Assembly (NCBI GenBank): GCA_028709385.1
Contig: JAQVXD010000003.1
Location: forward strand, 50,771 to 114,770
From: Fermentimonas sp.
GTDB taxonomy: Bacteria; Bacteroidota; Bacteroidia; Bacteroidales; Dysgonomonadaceae
DNA length: 64,000 nucleotides
Direction: 5' to 3'
The notes under the pieces were generated by a model that worked only from the letters and a program-made list of their open reading frames with translations, was not told where the DNA came from and ran no database searches. Both the position numbers and the translations under genes were made by a program. How positions within the stretch are numbered: position 1 is the first letter of the stretch; every line of letters begins with the position of its first letter. This document shows, piece after piece, positions 36,238 to 44,758 of the stretch.

Positions 36238-37199
36238 TGGTAAACGAGAGAGATGAAAGTAACCGGAAAGGTGTTAAAGGGCTGGTAATTAAAAATACAG
36301 GCAACACCTATTTTGTCAGGGATGACAACAACAACGAATATATTTGTAAGGCTAAGGGAAACCTCAGGCTGAAAGGAATAAGGAGTACAAGTCCGATTGT
36401 TGTAGGTGATATAGTTTTCATGGACGTAAATGACGATGGAACAGCATTTATAACGGATATAGAAGATCGAAGGAATTATATTGTCCGGAAAGCTTCTAAT
36501 CTATCAAAACATGCTCATATTCTTGCGTCTAATATTGATTTGGCCCTGTTGTGTTTTACTGTTCGTTATCCCGAGACAACTACTGTTTTTACCGACAGGT
36601 TTCTTGTTACTGCCGAAGCTTATTCAGTGCCTGTGCATCTGATATTCAATAAGATCGATCTTTTTAATGAAGAAGAGACAGATTATCTTGATGCTATCAT
36701 TAACCTTTATTCAACTATAGGATACCCATGCCTGAAAACTTCCATGGAAACAGGTGCTGGGGTAGGTGAGCTCAAAAAGATAACAGCAGGCAAAACTGTT
36801 TTACTGGCCGGCCATTCCGGTGTTGGGAAATCTACTATTATTAATACCCTCAAGAAAGAGCAGGTGCAGAAAGTAGGCAAGATATCGGACTACCATGACA
36901 AAGGGATGCATACAACCACCTATTCTGAAATGATTGAGCTCGATAACGGCGGGTACATTATAGATACTCCGGGCATCAAGGGATTTGGTACAATCGATAT
37001 GACTATCGAAGAGGTTTCTCACTATTTTCCCGAAATATTCAAAACTTCAAAAAAATGCAGGTTCTATAACTGCCTGCATCTTAACGAACCGGATTGTGCA
37101 GTGCTGAAAGCTATTGAAAATCATTATATCAGCGAAAGCAGATACAACTCATACCTAAACATCATTGAAGACCTTAAAGAGGGTAAATACCGATTGTAG
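36237..37199 (+). CDS. rsgA: Ribosome small-subunit biogenesis GTPase
   Basis: A circularly permuted GTPase acting in late 30S maturation; 320 residues from the ATG at 36237. An N-terminal OB-fold is followed by G4 (FNKIDL), then G1 (GHSGVGKST), then G3 (DTPG), the order that defines the family. The C-terminal zinc knuckle reads CRFYNCLHLNEPDC. A TTG three bases earlier also opens the frame, but the ATG overlapping the frr stop is more plausible. cls follows after only 2 bp. Confidence 0.94.
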   Translation: MVNERDESNRKGVKGLVIKNTGNTYFVRDDNNNEYICKAKGNLRLKGIRSTSPIVVGDIVFMDVNDDGTAFITDIEDRRNYIVRKASNLSKHAHILASNIDLALLCFTVRYPETTTVFTDRFLVTAEAYSVPVHLIFNKIDLFNEEETDYLDAIINLYSTIGYPCLKTSMETGAGVGELKKITAGKTVLLAGHSGVGKSTIINTLKKEQVQKVGKISDYHDKGMHTTTYSEMIELDNGGYIIDTPGIKGFGTIDMTIEEVSHYFPEIFKTSKKCRFYNCLHLNEPDCAVLKAIENHYISESRYNSYLNIIEDLKEGKYRL

Positions 37200-37201
37200 T
37201 T

Positions 37202-38626
37202 ATGCAAATTAACGCAACATTACTATTGATAATTGAAATACTTTATCTGCTCACTGTAGTGAGTATTGTGGTTGTGGTGATTTCAGAAAACCGTAATCCG
37301 ATAAAAACAGTTTCATGGATTCTTGCAGTAGTCTTCCTTCCTGTTATTGGGATTATCTGGTATGCAGTTTTTGGCCAGGATGTTACAAAGAAGTATGTAA
37401 TCTCTAAAAGGATGTACAGTAAGCTTAAGCGGAGACCACTTGACGAAATGGAGACACCGGTGGAAATTCAGGTCCCTGATGAGCATGACAATCTGGTAAG
37501 CTTGCTGAAAAATATGGATTATAATCCTGTTTTAGGTGGTAATGATGTTGAAATTTTCACCAATGGCAGAGATAAATTCGATCAGCTCTTTATTGATATA
37601 GAGAATGCAAAAGAGCATATCCATGTAGAGTATTATGTTTTGCAATGTGACGAGATTGGAATGAAATTTCAGGAAGCTCTTATCAAAAAAGCTAAAGAGG
37701 GCCTGGAAATTCGTATTATTTATGATAGTTTCGGCTCTCGTAAACTGAAGAAAAAGTATATTGAAAATTTCAGAATGGCAGGTATAGAGATAGAGCCTTT
37801 TCTGAAGCTCACATGGAGTTCTATTACTTCACGACTTAATTACCGTAATCACCGTAAGATAATAGTTATTGACGGACAGGTTGGATACGTCGGAGGTATG
37901 AATATTGCAGATCGTTATATCGAGGGTTTTAAGTGGGGGCGTTGGCGAGATACTCATACACGTATTGAAGGTAAAGGGGTACAAGGATTGCAGTCTGTTT
38001 TTTTAATCGACTGGTATTTTGTTTCTCAGACACTTATTACATCAAGAAAATATTTCCCTTTGCTGGAGAATTTTGGTGATGTACCTATGCAAATAGTCAA
38101 TAGCGGGCCTCTGAATGATGAGAAAAATATCTCTCATGGCATTGTACAGGCTATCTATGATACAAAAAAATCCATATTTATTCAAACACCATATTTTCTT
38201 CCTCCGGAAGCAATGATTGATGCCCTGCAGGCTGCAGCAATTCGCGGAGTGGATGTAAGGGTAATGATATCAAAACGTTCAGATGTTCCTCTTGTACAGC
38301 TGGCTTCACGATCATATATTAAAAACATGCTTGAATCAAACGTGAAAGTATATTTTTACGAAAAAGGCTTTTTGCATTCAAAAATGATGGTATTCGACGA
38401 TTCATTAACTTTAATTGGATCGGCAAATTTTGATACGCGGAGCTTTGAGCAAAATTTCGAAGTAGAAGCTTTTATTTATAACGGTAAGGTAGCTAAAGTA
38501 GCAAATGGAATTTTCATAACTGACCAGAGTAATTCTAAGCAGGTGATTTTGAAAGACTGGCTAAAACGACCTTTATTAAAGCGTTTCATTGAATCTGTAT
38601 TGCGACTTTTTGCACCGCTCTTATGA
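37202..38626 (+). CDS. cls: Cardiolipin synthase, phospholipase D family
   Basis: Condenses two phosphatidylglycerol molecules to cardiolipin at the inner membrane. The 474-residue protein has two N-terminal transmembrane helices (about 5-60) and two HKD catalytic motifs, HRKIIVIDG (around 220) and HSKMMVFDD (around 400), each followed by the expected GG/GSANFD segment. It lies 2 bp after rsgA. A 116-bp gap with no clear terminator separates it from aroK. Confidence 0.93.
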   Translation: MQINATLLLIIEILYLLTVVSIVVVVISENRNPIKTVSWILAVVFLPVIGIIWYAVFGQDVTKKYVISKRMYSKLKRRPLDEMETPVEIQVPDEHDNLVSLLKNMDYNPVLGGNDVEIFTNGRDKFDQLFIDIENAKEHIHVEYYVLQCDEIGMKFQEALIKKAKEGLEIRIIYDSFGSRKLKKKYIENFRMAGIEIEPFLKLTWSSITSRLNYRNHRKIIVIDGQVGYVGGMNIADRYIEGFKWGRWRDTHTRIEGKGVQGLQSVFLIDWYFVSQTLITSRKYFPLLENFGDVPMQIVNSGPLNDEKNISHGIVQAIYDTKKSIFIQTPYFLPPEAMIDALQAAAIRGVDVRVMISKRSDVPLVQLASRSYIKNMLESNVKVYFYEKGFLHSKMMVFDDSLTLIGSANFDTRSFEQNFEVEAFIYNGKVAKVANGIFITDQSNSKQVILKDWLKRPLLKRFIESVLRLFAPLL

Positions 38627-38742
38627 CTTTTAATTACGTCAGGGAAAAGAAATAATCAAATAAAATAATGAAGTCTCATTTTGAAAATATATCGGGTAAA
38701 TATAACTGAATTATTAAAACAGAAATATTTTCATTTAATCGT

Positions 38743-39312
38743 ATGATAAGAGTTTTTATAATAGGATATATGGGGTCGGGTAAAACAACAGTCGGAAAGA
38801 AACTGGCAAAAACACTCGGGCTTTCATTTATAGACCTGGATGCATATATTGAGAGTAAATACCGGAAAACTATTGCTGAAATCTTTGCCGAGAAAGGAGA
38901 AGATGAATTCAGAAAAATAGAACGAAGAGCTCTTAATGATGTTGCTCAGATTGAAGATGTTATAATATCTACAGGAGGTGGTGCACCTTGCTTTTTTGAT
39001 AACATGGATTTGATGAATAAGACAGGCACAACCGTATACATTAAAGCAGAACCTGAGGAGTTGGCAGCAAGACTGATAGTTTCAAAAACTGAGAGGCCGC
39101 TTATTGCAGGGAAAACTATGACTGAGCTTATACCATTTATAGCTAAACATTTAGCTTACAGAGAGCGTTATTACAAGGATGCAAAAATCATTTATCACAC
39201 AGACAAGATGATATCAAAGGAGGATGTTTATCTGACTGTAAACGGAATTGCAGATGTGTTGAAATCAGAAAAGACGGGTTTTTTTAAGAAAGAGCTAAAA
39301 AATGATATATAA
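38743..39312 (+). CDS. aroK: Shikimate kinase
   Basis: Phosphorylates shikimate in aromatic amino acid synthesis. The 189-residue P-loop kinase has GYMGSGKTT (residues 8-16), the shikimate-binding DLDAYIE and FRKIERRAL segments, and STGGGAPC. It is slightly longer than usual because of a basic C-terminal tail. Its 3' end overlaps the start of the alanine dehydrogenase gene by 11 bp. Confidence 0.93.
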   Translation: MIRVFIIGYMGSGKTTVGKKLAKTLGLSFIDLDAYIESKYRKTIAEIFAEKGEDEFRKIERRALNDVAQIEDVIISTGGGAPCFFDNMDLMNKTGTTVYIKAEPEELAARLIVSKTERPLIAGKTMTELIPFIAKHLAYRERYYKDAKIIYHTDKMISKEDVYLTVNGIADVLKSEKTGFFKKELKNDI

Positions 39313-40510
39313 ATCTCAAAAAAAGAATCAGTATGTATTAAGTGAACTTATGCTGAAAACTGATAAGCATAAAGTCTCCACAGTTATTGGTGTGCCCAGA
39401 GAAAGTCAGGAAACCGAGAAAAGGGTTCCAATAACACCTGAAGGAGTTTCCTTACTTGTTTCAGCCGGTTACAGGGTTTTGTTTCAGGCTGGTGCAGGGC
39501 TTACTATAAATTATTCAGACTCTTATTACGCAGATTCGGGAGCAGAGATTGTGGAAACTGCAAAAGAGGTTTTCCAGGCTGATATTATTCTGAAAATAAT
39601 GCCGCCTACAATCGAGGAAGTTGATATGATGCGCCCAAGAACGTCGGTATACTCTTTTCTTTATCTTCATAGCTTGTCCAGAAGTCTTCTTGAGCATATG
39701 ATGGTGAAGAGAATCAATGCTCTTGCTTATGAGCTTATTTATGATGATTCAGGTGCTTCTCCTTTTGTAACTTCTATTTCAGAGATTGAAGGCGCATCCT
39801 CAATAACACTTGCTGCTGAGCTGATGAGTAATGTTCATGGCGGTAAAGGAATTCTGCTTGGGGGAATACCCGGAATAACCCCTTCAGAAATAGTAATAAT
39901 TGGTGCCGGTGTTGCAGGTACAATGGCTGCCAGGGCTGCAATTGCCATGGGTGCCTCAGTGAAGGTTTTAGATAATGATGTTTTAAAACTGCGGGCAATT
40001 CGTCATGAGCTGGGTACCCCTGTTTTTACCTCAACGTTGCAACCAAAAGTTCTGAGGAATGTTTTCCGTTCTGCCGATGTTGTTATAGGAGCTTTACAAT
40101 ATATCAATAAAATACATTTTTACAGAGTTTCAATTGACCTGATTCGTGAAATGAAGGAGGGTGCAATAATTATTGATTTGCGTATGGAGCAGGGCGGGTG
40201 CTTTGAATCTACAATGGAGGCATGTTTACCCGGCCACCCGCCTATTTTTGAGAAATATGGGATACTGCATTTCTGCGAGATGAGTCTTAGCTCTCGTGTA
40301 GCACGTACTGCTTCAATTGCCTTGAGTAATATATTTGTCTCTATGTTTAATGCTATGGCTGAATCAGGTGGTTCAGATCATTTTGCAAGTTTCGATCGTG
40401 GTTATGCTTCCGGGTTTTATATCTTTTCCGGCAAGATGGTTAATTCTTATGTCGCAAGCCATTTTAACCTGCCTGTATCTGAAATAGGTCTATATCTGCA
40501 GGGATTTTAA
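39302..40510 (+). CDS. ald: Alanine dehydrogenase / transhydrogenase-alpha family protein
   Basis: A 402-residue member of the AlaDH/PNT family. The N-terminal domain opens IGVPRESQETEKRVPITPEGVSLL in conserved form, with QAGAGLTINYSD. The NAD-binding half carries VIIGAGVAGTMAARAA. Alanine dehydrogenase interconverts alanine and pyruvate with NAD. Transhydrogenase alpha subunits are related but normally adjoin beta-subunit genes, absent here. The C-terminus (ASGFYIFSGKMVNSYVA) differs from textbook Ald, so substrate is inferred. It overlaps aroK by 11 bp and the convergent MATE gene by 4 bp. Confidence 0.8.
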   Translation: MIYKSQKKNQYVLSELMLKTDKHKVSTVIGVPRESQETEKRVPITPEGVSLLVSAGYRVLFQAGAGLTINYSDSYYADSGAEIVETAKEVFQADIILKIMPPTIEEVDMMRPRTSVYSFLYLHSLSRSLLEHMMVKRINALAYELIYDDSGASPFVTSISEIEGASSITLAAELMSNVHGGKGILLGGIPGITPSEIVIIGAGVAGTMAARAAIAMGASVKVLDNDVLKLRAIRHELGTPVFTSTLQPKVLRNVFRSADVVIGALQYINKIHFYRVSIDLIREMKEGAIIIDLRMEQGGCFESTMEACLPGHPPIFEKYGILHFCEMSLSSRVARTASIALSNIFVSMFNAMAESGGSDHFASFDRGYASGFYIFSGKMVNSYVASHFNLPVSEIGLYLQGF

Positions 40511-41886
40511 GAAGATTTTATTATGCTCTCTTTTAAAATTCTTCTCTTTAGAAACTGATACCAAATAAACAGGATTGAACCTTTGAAGAGTGAAGTGATT
40601 GTAATTGCCCACCAAACGCCGGTAACTCCAATTCTTGACCCCAGATAAATTGCCAGTGGAATTCTAAGTGTGTTGAATACAATACTGATTATAGCCGGCG
40701 GTGATGTTCTGCCTAACCCGTTAAACATTCCTTGGGTTGTAAGTTCAAGCATCATAAAGAGCTGGGATATTCCCAGTATGAACAGATATTTTCCGCCTGC
40801 TTCGTAAGCATCTTTTTCCGGTACGAAAAGCGAGAATATCTCTTCTCCATAACCCATGAATGCCAAACTGGCAATTGTACCTAAAATCCCCATCAAAATT
40901 AATGTAATACGAAAAGCACTTTTTGCCCGATTCATCTTTCCGGCTGCATAGTTTTGTGCAACAAAACTACCAAGTGCAGTGGAGAAGCCCGATGATGAGT
41001 TCCATGTAATTCCTTCAATCTGACCACCGGTTGTCTGGCTCATTATCCCAAGATGACCGCCATAAAGCGATGCTATACGCGCCAGATTCATATTTATAAA
41101 AGCAAAATAAACGTTCATGGCTGCTACCGGGAGACCCAGTTTCAGGATATTGACCGTATAACTTTTTCGTGGACGAATCAGATAAGAGAATCCTCCAAAT
41201 AAGCCACTTTTCCTTTTTAAATGATAAAGGAATAATGCAACCACGACACCCTGAGATATAATTGTAGCTAAGGCTGCTCCTTTAACTCCCATTTCAGGGA
41301 AAGGACCGATACCAAAAATCAGCAGCGGATCGAGTATAATATTCATAACTAACCCCAAAGCATTAAAATAGAATGGGATGTCACTTCTTCCCGAACCAAT
41401 ATATATACCTGAGAAGTTGAGACCGATGAAAACGAAAGGTAGTCCAAGTGAAATCATTCGCAGATACCCTTCTGCCTGAAAAGCAATGTCGCTTTCGAGC
41501 TGATAAAATGATACGTAAGGTTTTGGGAAAAAGAAAAATATCAGACCGAAGGTTATACCCAGGATTATAGCAATTGTAGTTGTATGTGATGCATAAATGG
41601 ATGCTTTATCCAATCTGCGGGCACCAATCGACTGTCCAATTGTGATCTCTGCACTAACCTTAGAGATAAGAGCAAATGAATTCATCATCCACATTAGCAT
41701 GCCAACTGATCCGACTGCTGCAACTGCTTCGCTTCCAAGGCGTCCTATCCAGAGGATATCCACCAGATTATATGCCATTTGAATAAAACTGATGGCAAGT
41801 AATGGAAGTGCAAGTGAGAACAACTCACGGGAGATTTTACCCTGAGTCAAATTACGAACTGAAATGTTTGTATGTTGTTCTCCCAC
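40507..41886 (-). CDS. MATE-family multidrug/metabolite exporter
   Basis: A 459-residue membrane protein with 12 predicted helices in two homologous halves. LALPLLAISFIQMAYNLVDILWIG is the first-helix signature, in two blocks, and AALATIISQG and MFNGLGRTSPP are further family marks. It exports cationic compounds or metabolites in exchange for Na+ or H+. No in-frame ATG exists before the first helix; the start appears to be GTG at 41886, directly after an upstream stop. It is monocistronic and convergent with ald. Confidence 0.88.
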   Translation of the reverse strand: MGEQHTNISVRNLTQGKISRELFSLALPLLAISFIQMAYNLVDILWIGRLGSEAVAAVGSVGMLMWMMNSFALISKVSAEITIGQSIGARRLDKASIYASHTTTIAIILGITFGLIFFFFPKPYVSFYQLESDIAFQAEGYLRMISLGLPFVFIGLNFSGIYIGSGRSDIPFYFNALGLVMNIILDPLLIFGIGPFPEMGVKGAALATIISQGVVVALFLYHLKRKSGLFGGFSYLIRPRKSYTVNILKLGLPVAAMNVYFAFINMNLARIASLYGGHLGIMSQTTGGQIEGITWNSSSGFSTALGSFVAQNYAAGKMNRAKSAFRITLILMGILGTIASLAFMGYGEEIFSLFVPEKDAYEAGGKYLFILGISQLFMMLELTTQGMFNGLGRTSPPAIISIVFNTLRIPLAIYLGSRIGVTGVWWAITITSLFKGSILFIWYQFLKRRILKESIIKSS

Positions 41887-41972
41887 AGTTGTATTGATGA
41901 TTTATTCTTGGCCTATGAAACTAATCGGATAAAAATTCCTGAAGATAATATTTCAAACCAGATTAAAAAAAA

Positions 41973-41994
41973 GAAGTAACCGGTAAGTTACTTC
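41973..41994 (-). terminator. Rho-independent terminator of the TPR-ribH operon
   Basis: Inverted repeat GAAGTAAC / GTTACTTC (8-bp stem, 6-nt loop). On the minus strand it is followed immediately by eight T residues (plus strand A run 41965-41972). It lies 28 bp past the ribH stop. Confidence 0.85.
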
Positions 41995-42021
41995 ATTTAA
42001 TCTAAAAAAAATAATTCTTAA

Positions 42022-42513
42022 TTATTTATGCCTTTCCTGAAGCTCAATCATTTTTAAAGCAGTGATTGCTGCTTCGTCACCTTTATTACCATGCCTGCCA
42101 CCTGATCTTGCAACAGCTTGATCAAGTGTATCAGTGGTAAGTAATCCAAATATTACAGGCACATTATATTTTAAATTCAGTTCAGTTGTACCTTCTGTTA
42201 CACTGTTGCATACAAAAGTAAAATGTGGTGTTTCACCCTGAATTACGCAACCCAGAATAATAACACTTTCAACATCAGTCTTCTCAATTAATACTTTTGC
42301 ACCGTATGTAAGTTCAAAACTTCCCGGAACATGCTCAATGATTATATCATCACTATCCACACCAAATTTTACAAGAGTATCCAGAGCACCCTTCAGCAGG
42401 TTGCCAGTTACATTCCTGTTCCAGTCCGAAACAACTATACCAATCTTTTTTCCTCTTCCGTCAGGAACTGAATCATGATCGTAAGAAGAAAGATTCTTTA
42501 ATTCTGTTGACAT
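42022..42513 (-). CDS. ribH: 6,7-dimethyl-8-ribityllumazine synthase
   Basis: Penultimate step of riboflavin synthesis, condensing a ribityl pyrimidine with dihydroxybutanone phosphate. The 163 residues show VPGSFELTYGAK, GCVIQGETPHF (with the catalytic His region) and RSGGRHGNKGDEAA, all canonical. It is 5 bp after the membrane-anchored TPR gene and ends at the terminator 41973-41994. No FMN riboswitch is recognisable upstream. Confidence 0.95.
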   Translation of the reverse strand: MSTELKNLSSYDHDSVPDGRGKKIGIVVSDWNRNVTGNLLKGALDTLVKFGVDSDDIIIEHVPGSFELTYGAKVLIEKTDVESVIILGCVIQGETPHFTFVCNSVTEGTTELNLKYNVPVIFGLLTTDTLDQAVARSGGRHGNKGDEAAITALKMIELQERHK

Positions 42514-42518
42514 AATAA

Positions 42519-43223
42519 TTAATTAGACCCTTTAAGTAATTCAGCCTGTATGATGAATTTTTCTGCTTCTTGTCCCTCAGGAGAATTCAGATAGTCATCT
42601 TTTAACATTGTGAAGGTTTCTATGGCTTTATCGTAGTTACCTGTATGTATATAAGCTTCACCTGCTTTTTTGTAGTATATCGGACTCAGCATTTCATCGT
42701 CTGCTTTTTTTGCAGCTTTCAGATATTGAGAAATAGCCTGTTCTGTTTGTCCCATATTCATATATACATCACCAATTGAACCGGTGATAGATGGTGTGAT
42801 AAGAATATCACCGCCTTTGAATTTCTTTAGGTGTTCAAGCGCTTTATCGTAGTTGCCTAACCTGTTGTAAGAAAGACCGGCATAAGCATGTGCCAGATCG
42901 GCTGTTTTTGTCCCTCTGTACTGATCGATAACTGATTCAAAGCCAATATAATCATTGCCGTTACCAAACAGTGCAAGTGAATCCTCGCCTTCCTGGAAAT
43001 AACGCTCACCTTTGAATATCGCTGCCTGAGCTTCGTTATTACGGGGTACTTTGTAAAGATAGTGATATGCCAGAAAGGCTCCGACAATAACTACAACAAC
43101 AAGCAATCCAATTAAAATGCTTTTTTGATTTTTTTCGAGAAACTGTTCCGATGTGGTTAACGCTTCACCAATATTTTCGAAGTTCTTCTCGGCCTTCGAC
43201 TCTTTAGTTTTTTTTGCAGACAT
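42519..43223 (-). CDS. Membrane-anchored tetratricopeptide protein (YfgM-like)
   Basis: A 234-residue protein with a lysine-rich cytoplasmic N-terminus, one transmembrane helix (SILIGLLVVVVIVGAFLAYH, about 35-54) and three or four TPR units outside (AHAYAGLSYNRLGNYDKALEHL; GDVYMNMGQTEQAISQYLKA). The layout matches YfgM-type ancillary SecYEG/periplasmic-chaperone proteins, though that role is inference. It is the first gene of the operon with ribH. Confidence 0.8.
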   Translation of the reverse strand: MSAKKTKESKAEKNFENIGEALTTSEQFLEKNQKSILIGLLVVVVIVGAFLAYHYLYKVPRNNEAQAAIFKGERYFQEGEDSLALFGNGNDYIGFESVIDQYRGTKTADLAHAYAGLSYNRLGNYDKALEHLKKFKGGDILITPSITGSIGDVYMNMGQTEQAISQYLKAAKKADDEMLSPIYYKKAGEAYIHTGNYDKAIETFTMLKDDYLNSPEGQEAEKFIIQAELLKGSN

Positions 43224-43261
43224 ACTTTACTGAAAAAATGTTACGTTTGATTTTTGAGATG

Positions 43262-43269
43262 CAAAAGTA
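43262..43269 (-). promoter_or_regulatory. -7 box (TACTTTTG) for the TPR-ribH operon
   Basis: Minus-strand TACTTTTG 38 bp before the TPR-gene ATG matches TAnnTTTG. A matching TTG is not present at 17-23 nt. The 274-bp region between this gene and the DUF4468 gene also holds a TATGTTTG on the plus strand (43344-43351) and the paired repeat at 43382-43427. Confidence 0.4.
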
Positions 43270-43381
43270 ATCGTTTTTGACTGATAAATAAAATTTAATC
43301 AACTGTTTTTGAAAAAAATGGCATGCAAATTTAATCTTTTTCGTATGTTTGTAGTCAAAGGGTTGTTTATGGGAGGATATT

Positions 43382-43427
43382 TCATACAATTAAAATTATT
43401 TATTTTCAAATGTATCGTATGGAACTC
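43382..43427 (+). repeat. 46-bp paired intergenic element, copy 1
   Basis: TCATAC, 23 nt, then TGTATCGTATGGAACTC. The same two blocks with the same 23-nt spacing occur in inverse orientation at 62625-62670. Within the element CATACAA and TCGTATG form an imperfect inverted repeat with 25 nt between. It lies between the divergent TPR-ribH operon and the DUF4468 gene. Nature unknown: operator, structured RNA or small dispersed repeat. Confidence 0.55.
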
Positions 43428-43497
43428 GCTTTAATCATGTGCTTTTGAGATACTGATTGTCACGCTCGTTTCATGAAAAAAATCAATATTGAAAATT

Positions 43498-44058
43498 ATG
43501 AAAAAAATAATACTTACAATAAGCCTCTTAGCTGCTATCACGATAAATCTTATCGGGCAAAATGATGCAGGATTCAATTCTGTTCCTGTTGTGAACGGTA
43601 AAGTTGTATTTGAACAATTTATTGTAACAAATCCAAATCAAACTGCAGATCAGAATTATGTTCAACTGCAAAAGTGGGTAAAATCTAAGTATAACGTAAG
43701 TCCTTTATTGTCAGGTATAAGGTTCGACGATAAAGCAAATTTTGTAACTGTAAGCTCAGGAACAAAATTGATTATGCCAGCAAATAGTGCAGGGGTTAGG
43801 GATGAAATGATAATGAACTACCGTTTTGACGTTTCTGTCACAGGAGGCGGATGTATGCTTGTAATCAGAGATATAACTTATCAAAATGCTAAAAAAGAAG
43901 GAGATTCATTTTTTCCGAAGAAACTCAGTGCAGAGCAAACTATTACAGATCAGTCAATAAATACACCGGGACCGGAAGGAGAACTGAGGACCAACCTGAG
44001 AAAGGCTTCTCTTGATTTTTTTAACGGACTGTATTCAGAACTGAACAGCCTGTTTTAA
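43498..44058 (+). CDS. DUF4468 domain protein, exported
   Basis: From the ATG at 43498 the protein has 186 residues, with a signal peptide (MKKIILTISLLAAITINLIG). The mature part matches the Bacteroidota family DUF4468, a TBP-like fold of unknown function: VVFEQFIVTNPNQTADQNY, LQKWVKSKYN and a central strand set GGGCMLVIRDITYQN. An upstream TTG (43489) adds three residues and is unlikely. It stands alone, about 70 bp after the paired repeat element. No function is assigned. Confidence 0.8.
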   Translation: MKKIILTISLLAAITINLIGQNDAGFNSVPVVNGKVVFEQFIVTNPNQTADQNYVQLQKWVKSKYNVSPLLSGIRFDDKANFVTVSSGTKLIMPANSAGVRDEMIMNYRFDVSVTGGGCMLVIRDITYQNAKKEGDSFFPKKLSAEQTITDQSINTPGPEGELRTNLRKASLDFFNGLYSELNSLF

Positions 44059-44178
44059 TACAGTAATAATCCATTTATCGAAGTGTTATAGGTTATGGTT
44101 TGAATTAAAGACTCCTGTTTTGAGAATATTATTTTCATTTAAATTGTTGAGCCTGATTGAAATTAATTTGCTAAAACC

Positions 44179-44210
44179 TTTGGTATATTAAAATTATCTT
44201 CTTAATTTTG
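44179..44210 (+). promoter_or_regulatory. Promoter of the rpmB-rpmG-DUF4295 operon (TTTG-N20-TAATTTTG)
   Basis: TTTG at 44179-44182, 20 nt, then TAATTTTG at 44203-44210: a full match to the Bacteroidota housekeeping consensus, and one of the two best promoters in the window. Transcription is expected to begin near 44216, at the foot of the hairpin 44214-44227. Confidence 0.7.
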
Positions 44211-44213
44211 CGC

Positions 44214-44227
44214 CCTGATTTGTCAGG
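44214..44227 (+). promoter_or_regulatory. Hairpin at the predicted 5' end of the rpmB mRNA
   Basis: CCTGA-TTTG-TCAGG, a perfect 5-bp stem with a 4-nt loop, placed 4 nt after the -7 box, hence at the very start of the transcript. It may stabilise the mRNA or contribute to ribosomal-protein feedback. The 56-nt stretch from here to the ATG is otherwise A-rich. Confidence 0.4.
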
Positions 44228-44283
44228 AATGTTCTGTTTTATAAGGACGTAAGGAACCAAAAAATAAAATACACTATACAGCA

Positions 44284-44523
44284 ATGTCTAAGATTTGTCA
44301 AATAACAGGAAAAAAAGCAATGGTTGGAAACAACGTTTCGCACTCTAATGCTAAAACGAAACGTAAATTCAACGTAAACTTGTTTAAAAAGAAATTTTAT
44401 TGGGTGGAAGAAGATGTATGGATCAGTCTGAACATCTCAGCAGCAGGATTGCGTACCGTAAATAAAATTGGATTGGATGCAGCAATTAAAAAAGCTGCAG
44501 AAAAAGGATATTTAAACGCGTAA
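44284..44523 (+). CDS. rpmB: Ribosomal protein bL28
   Basis: A 79-residue large-subunit protein. [22 protein letters not shown] and TKRKFNVNL are its signatures, each recognisable at once, and [18 protein letters not shown] follows. It is the first gene of a three-gene operon with rpmG (32 bp gap) and the DUF4295 gene. The start is preceded by an A-rich leader without Shine-Dalgarno, the usual state in this phylum. Confidence 0.96.
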   Translation: MSKICQITGKKAMVGNNVSHSNAKTKRKFNVNLFKKKFYWVEEDVWISLNISAAGLRTVNKIGLDAAIKKAAEKGYLNA

Positions 44524-44540
44524 CCTTTACGCAATAATAA

Positions 44541-44547
44541 GAGGAGG
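44541..44547 (+). promoter_or_regulatory. Shine-Dalgarno sequence of rpmG
   Basis: GAGGAGG ends 8 nt before the rpmG ATG, an ideal ribosome-binding site. It stands out because most genes in this window lack one; in Bacteroidota the 16S tail is known to be partly occluded on the ribosome. It decides the rpmG start. Confidence 0.75.
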
Positions 44548-44555
44548 AAGCAGAG

Positions 44556-44744
44556 ATGGGAAAAAAAGCAAAAGGAAACAGGGTCCAGGTGATTCTGGAG
44601 TGCACAGAGCACAAAGAGAGTGGTATGCCCGGTACATCCAGATATATTACAACCAAGAACAGAAAGAATACAACTGCAAGACTTGAGTTGAAAAAATACA
44701 ATCCGGTCTTAAAGAAAATGACCGTTCATAAAGAAATAAAGTAA
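44556..44744 (+). CDS. rpmG: Ribosomal protein bL33
   Basis: A 62-residue large-subunit protein: [14 protein letters not shown], then [12 protein letters not shown] and [18 protein letters not shown]. The zinc-binding cysteine pairs of C+ L33 forms are absent (one Cys only), so it is the zinc-independent type. It is the middle gene of the rpmB-rpmG-DUF4295 operon and has an unusually strong Shine-Dalgarno sequence. Confidence 0.95.
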   Translation: MGKKAKGNRVQVILECTEHKESGMPGTSRYITTKNRKNTTARLELKKYNPVLKKMTVHKEIK

Positions 44745-44758
44745 AAACAGTATAGATT

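Noticed and set aside
43344..43351. TATGTTTG -7 box as promoter of the DUF4468 gene
   Set aside because: It matches the consensus but sits about 150 bp from the ATG, without a -33 box and on the far side of the paired repeat; too weak to list as a feature.
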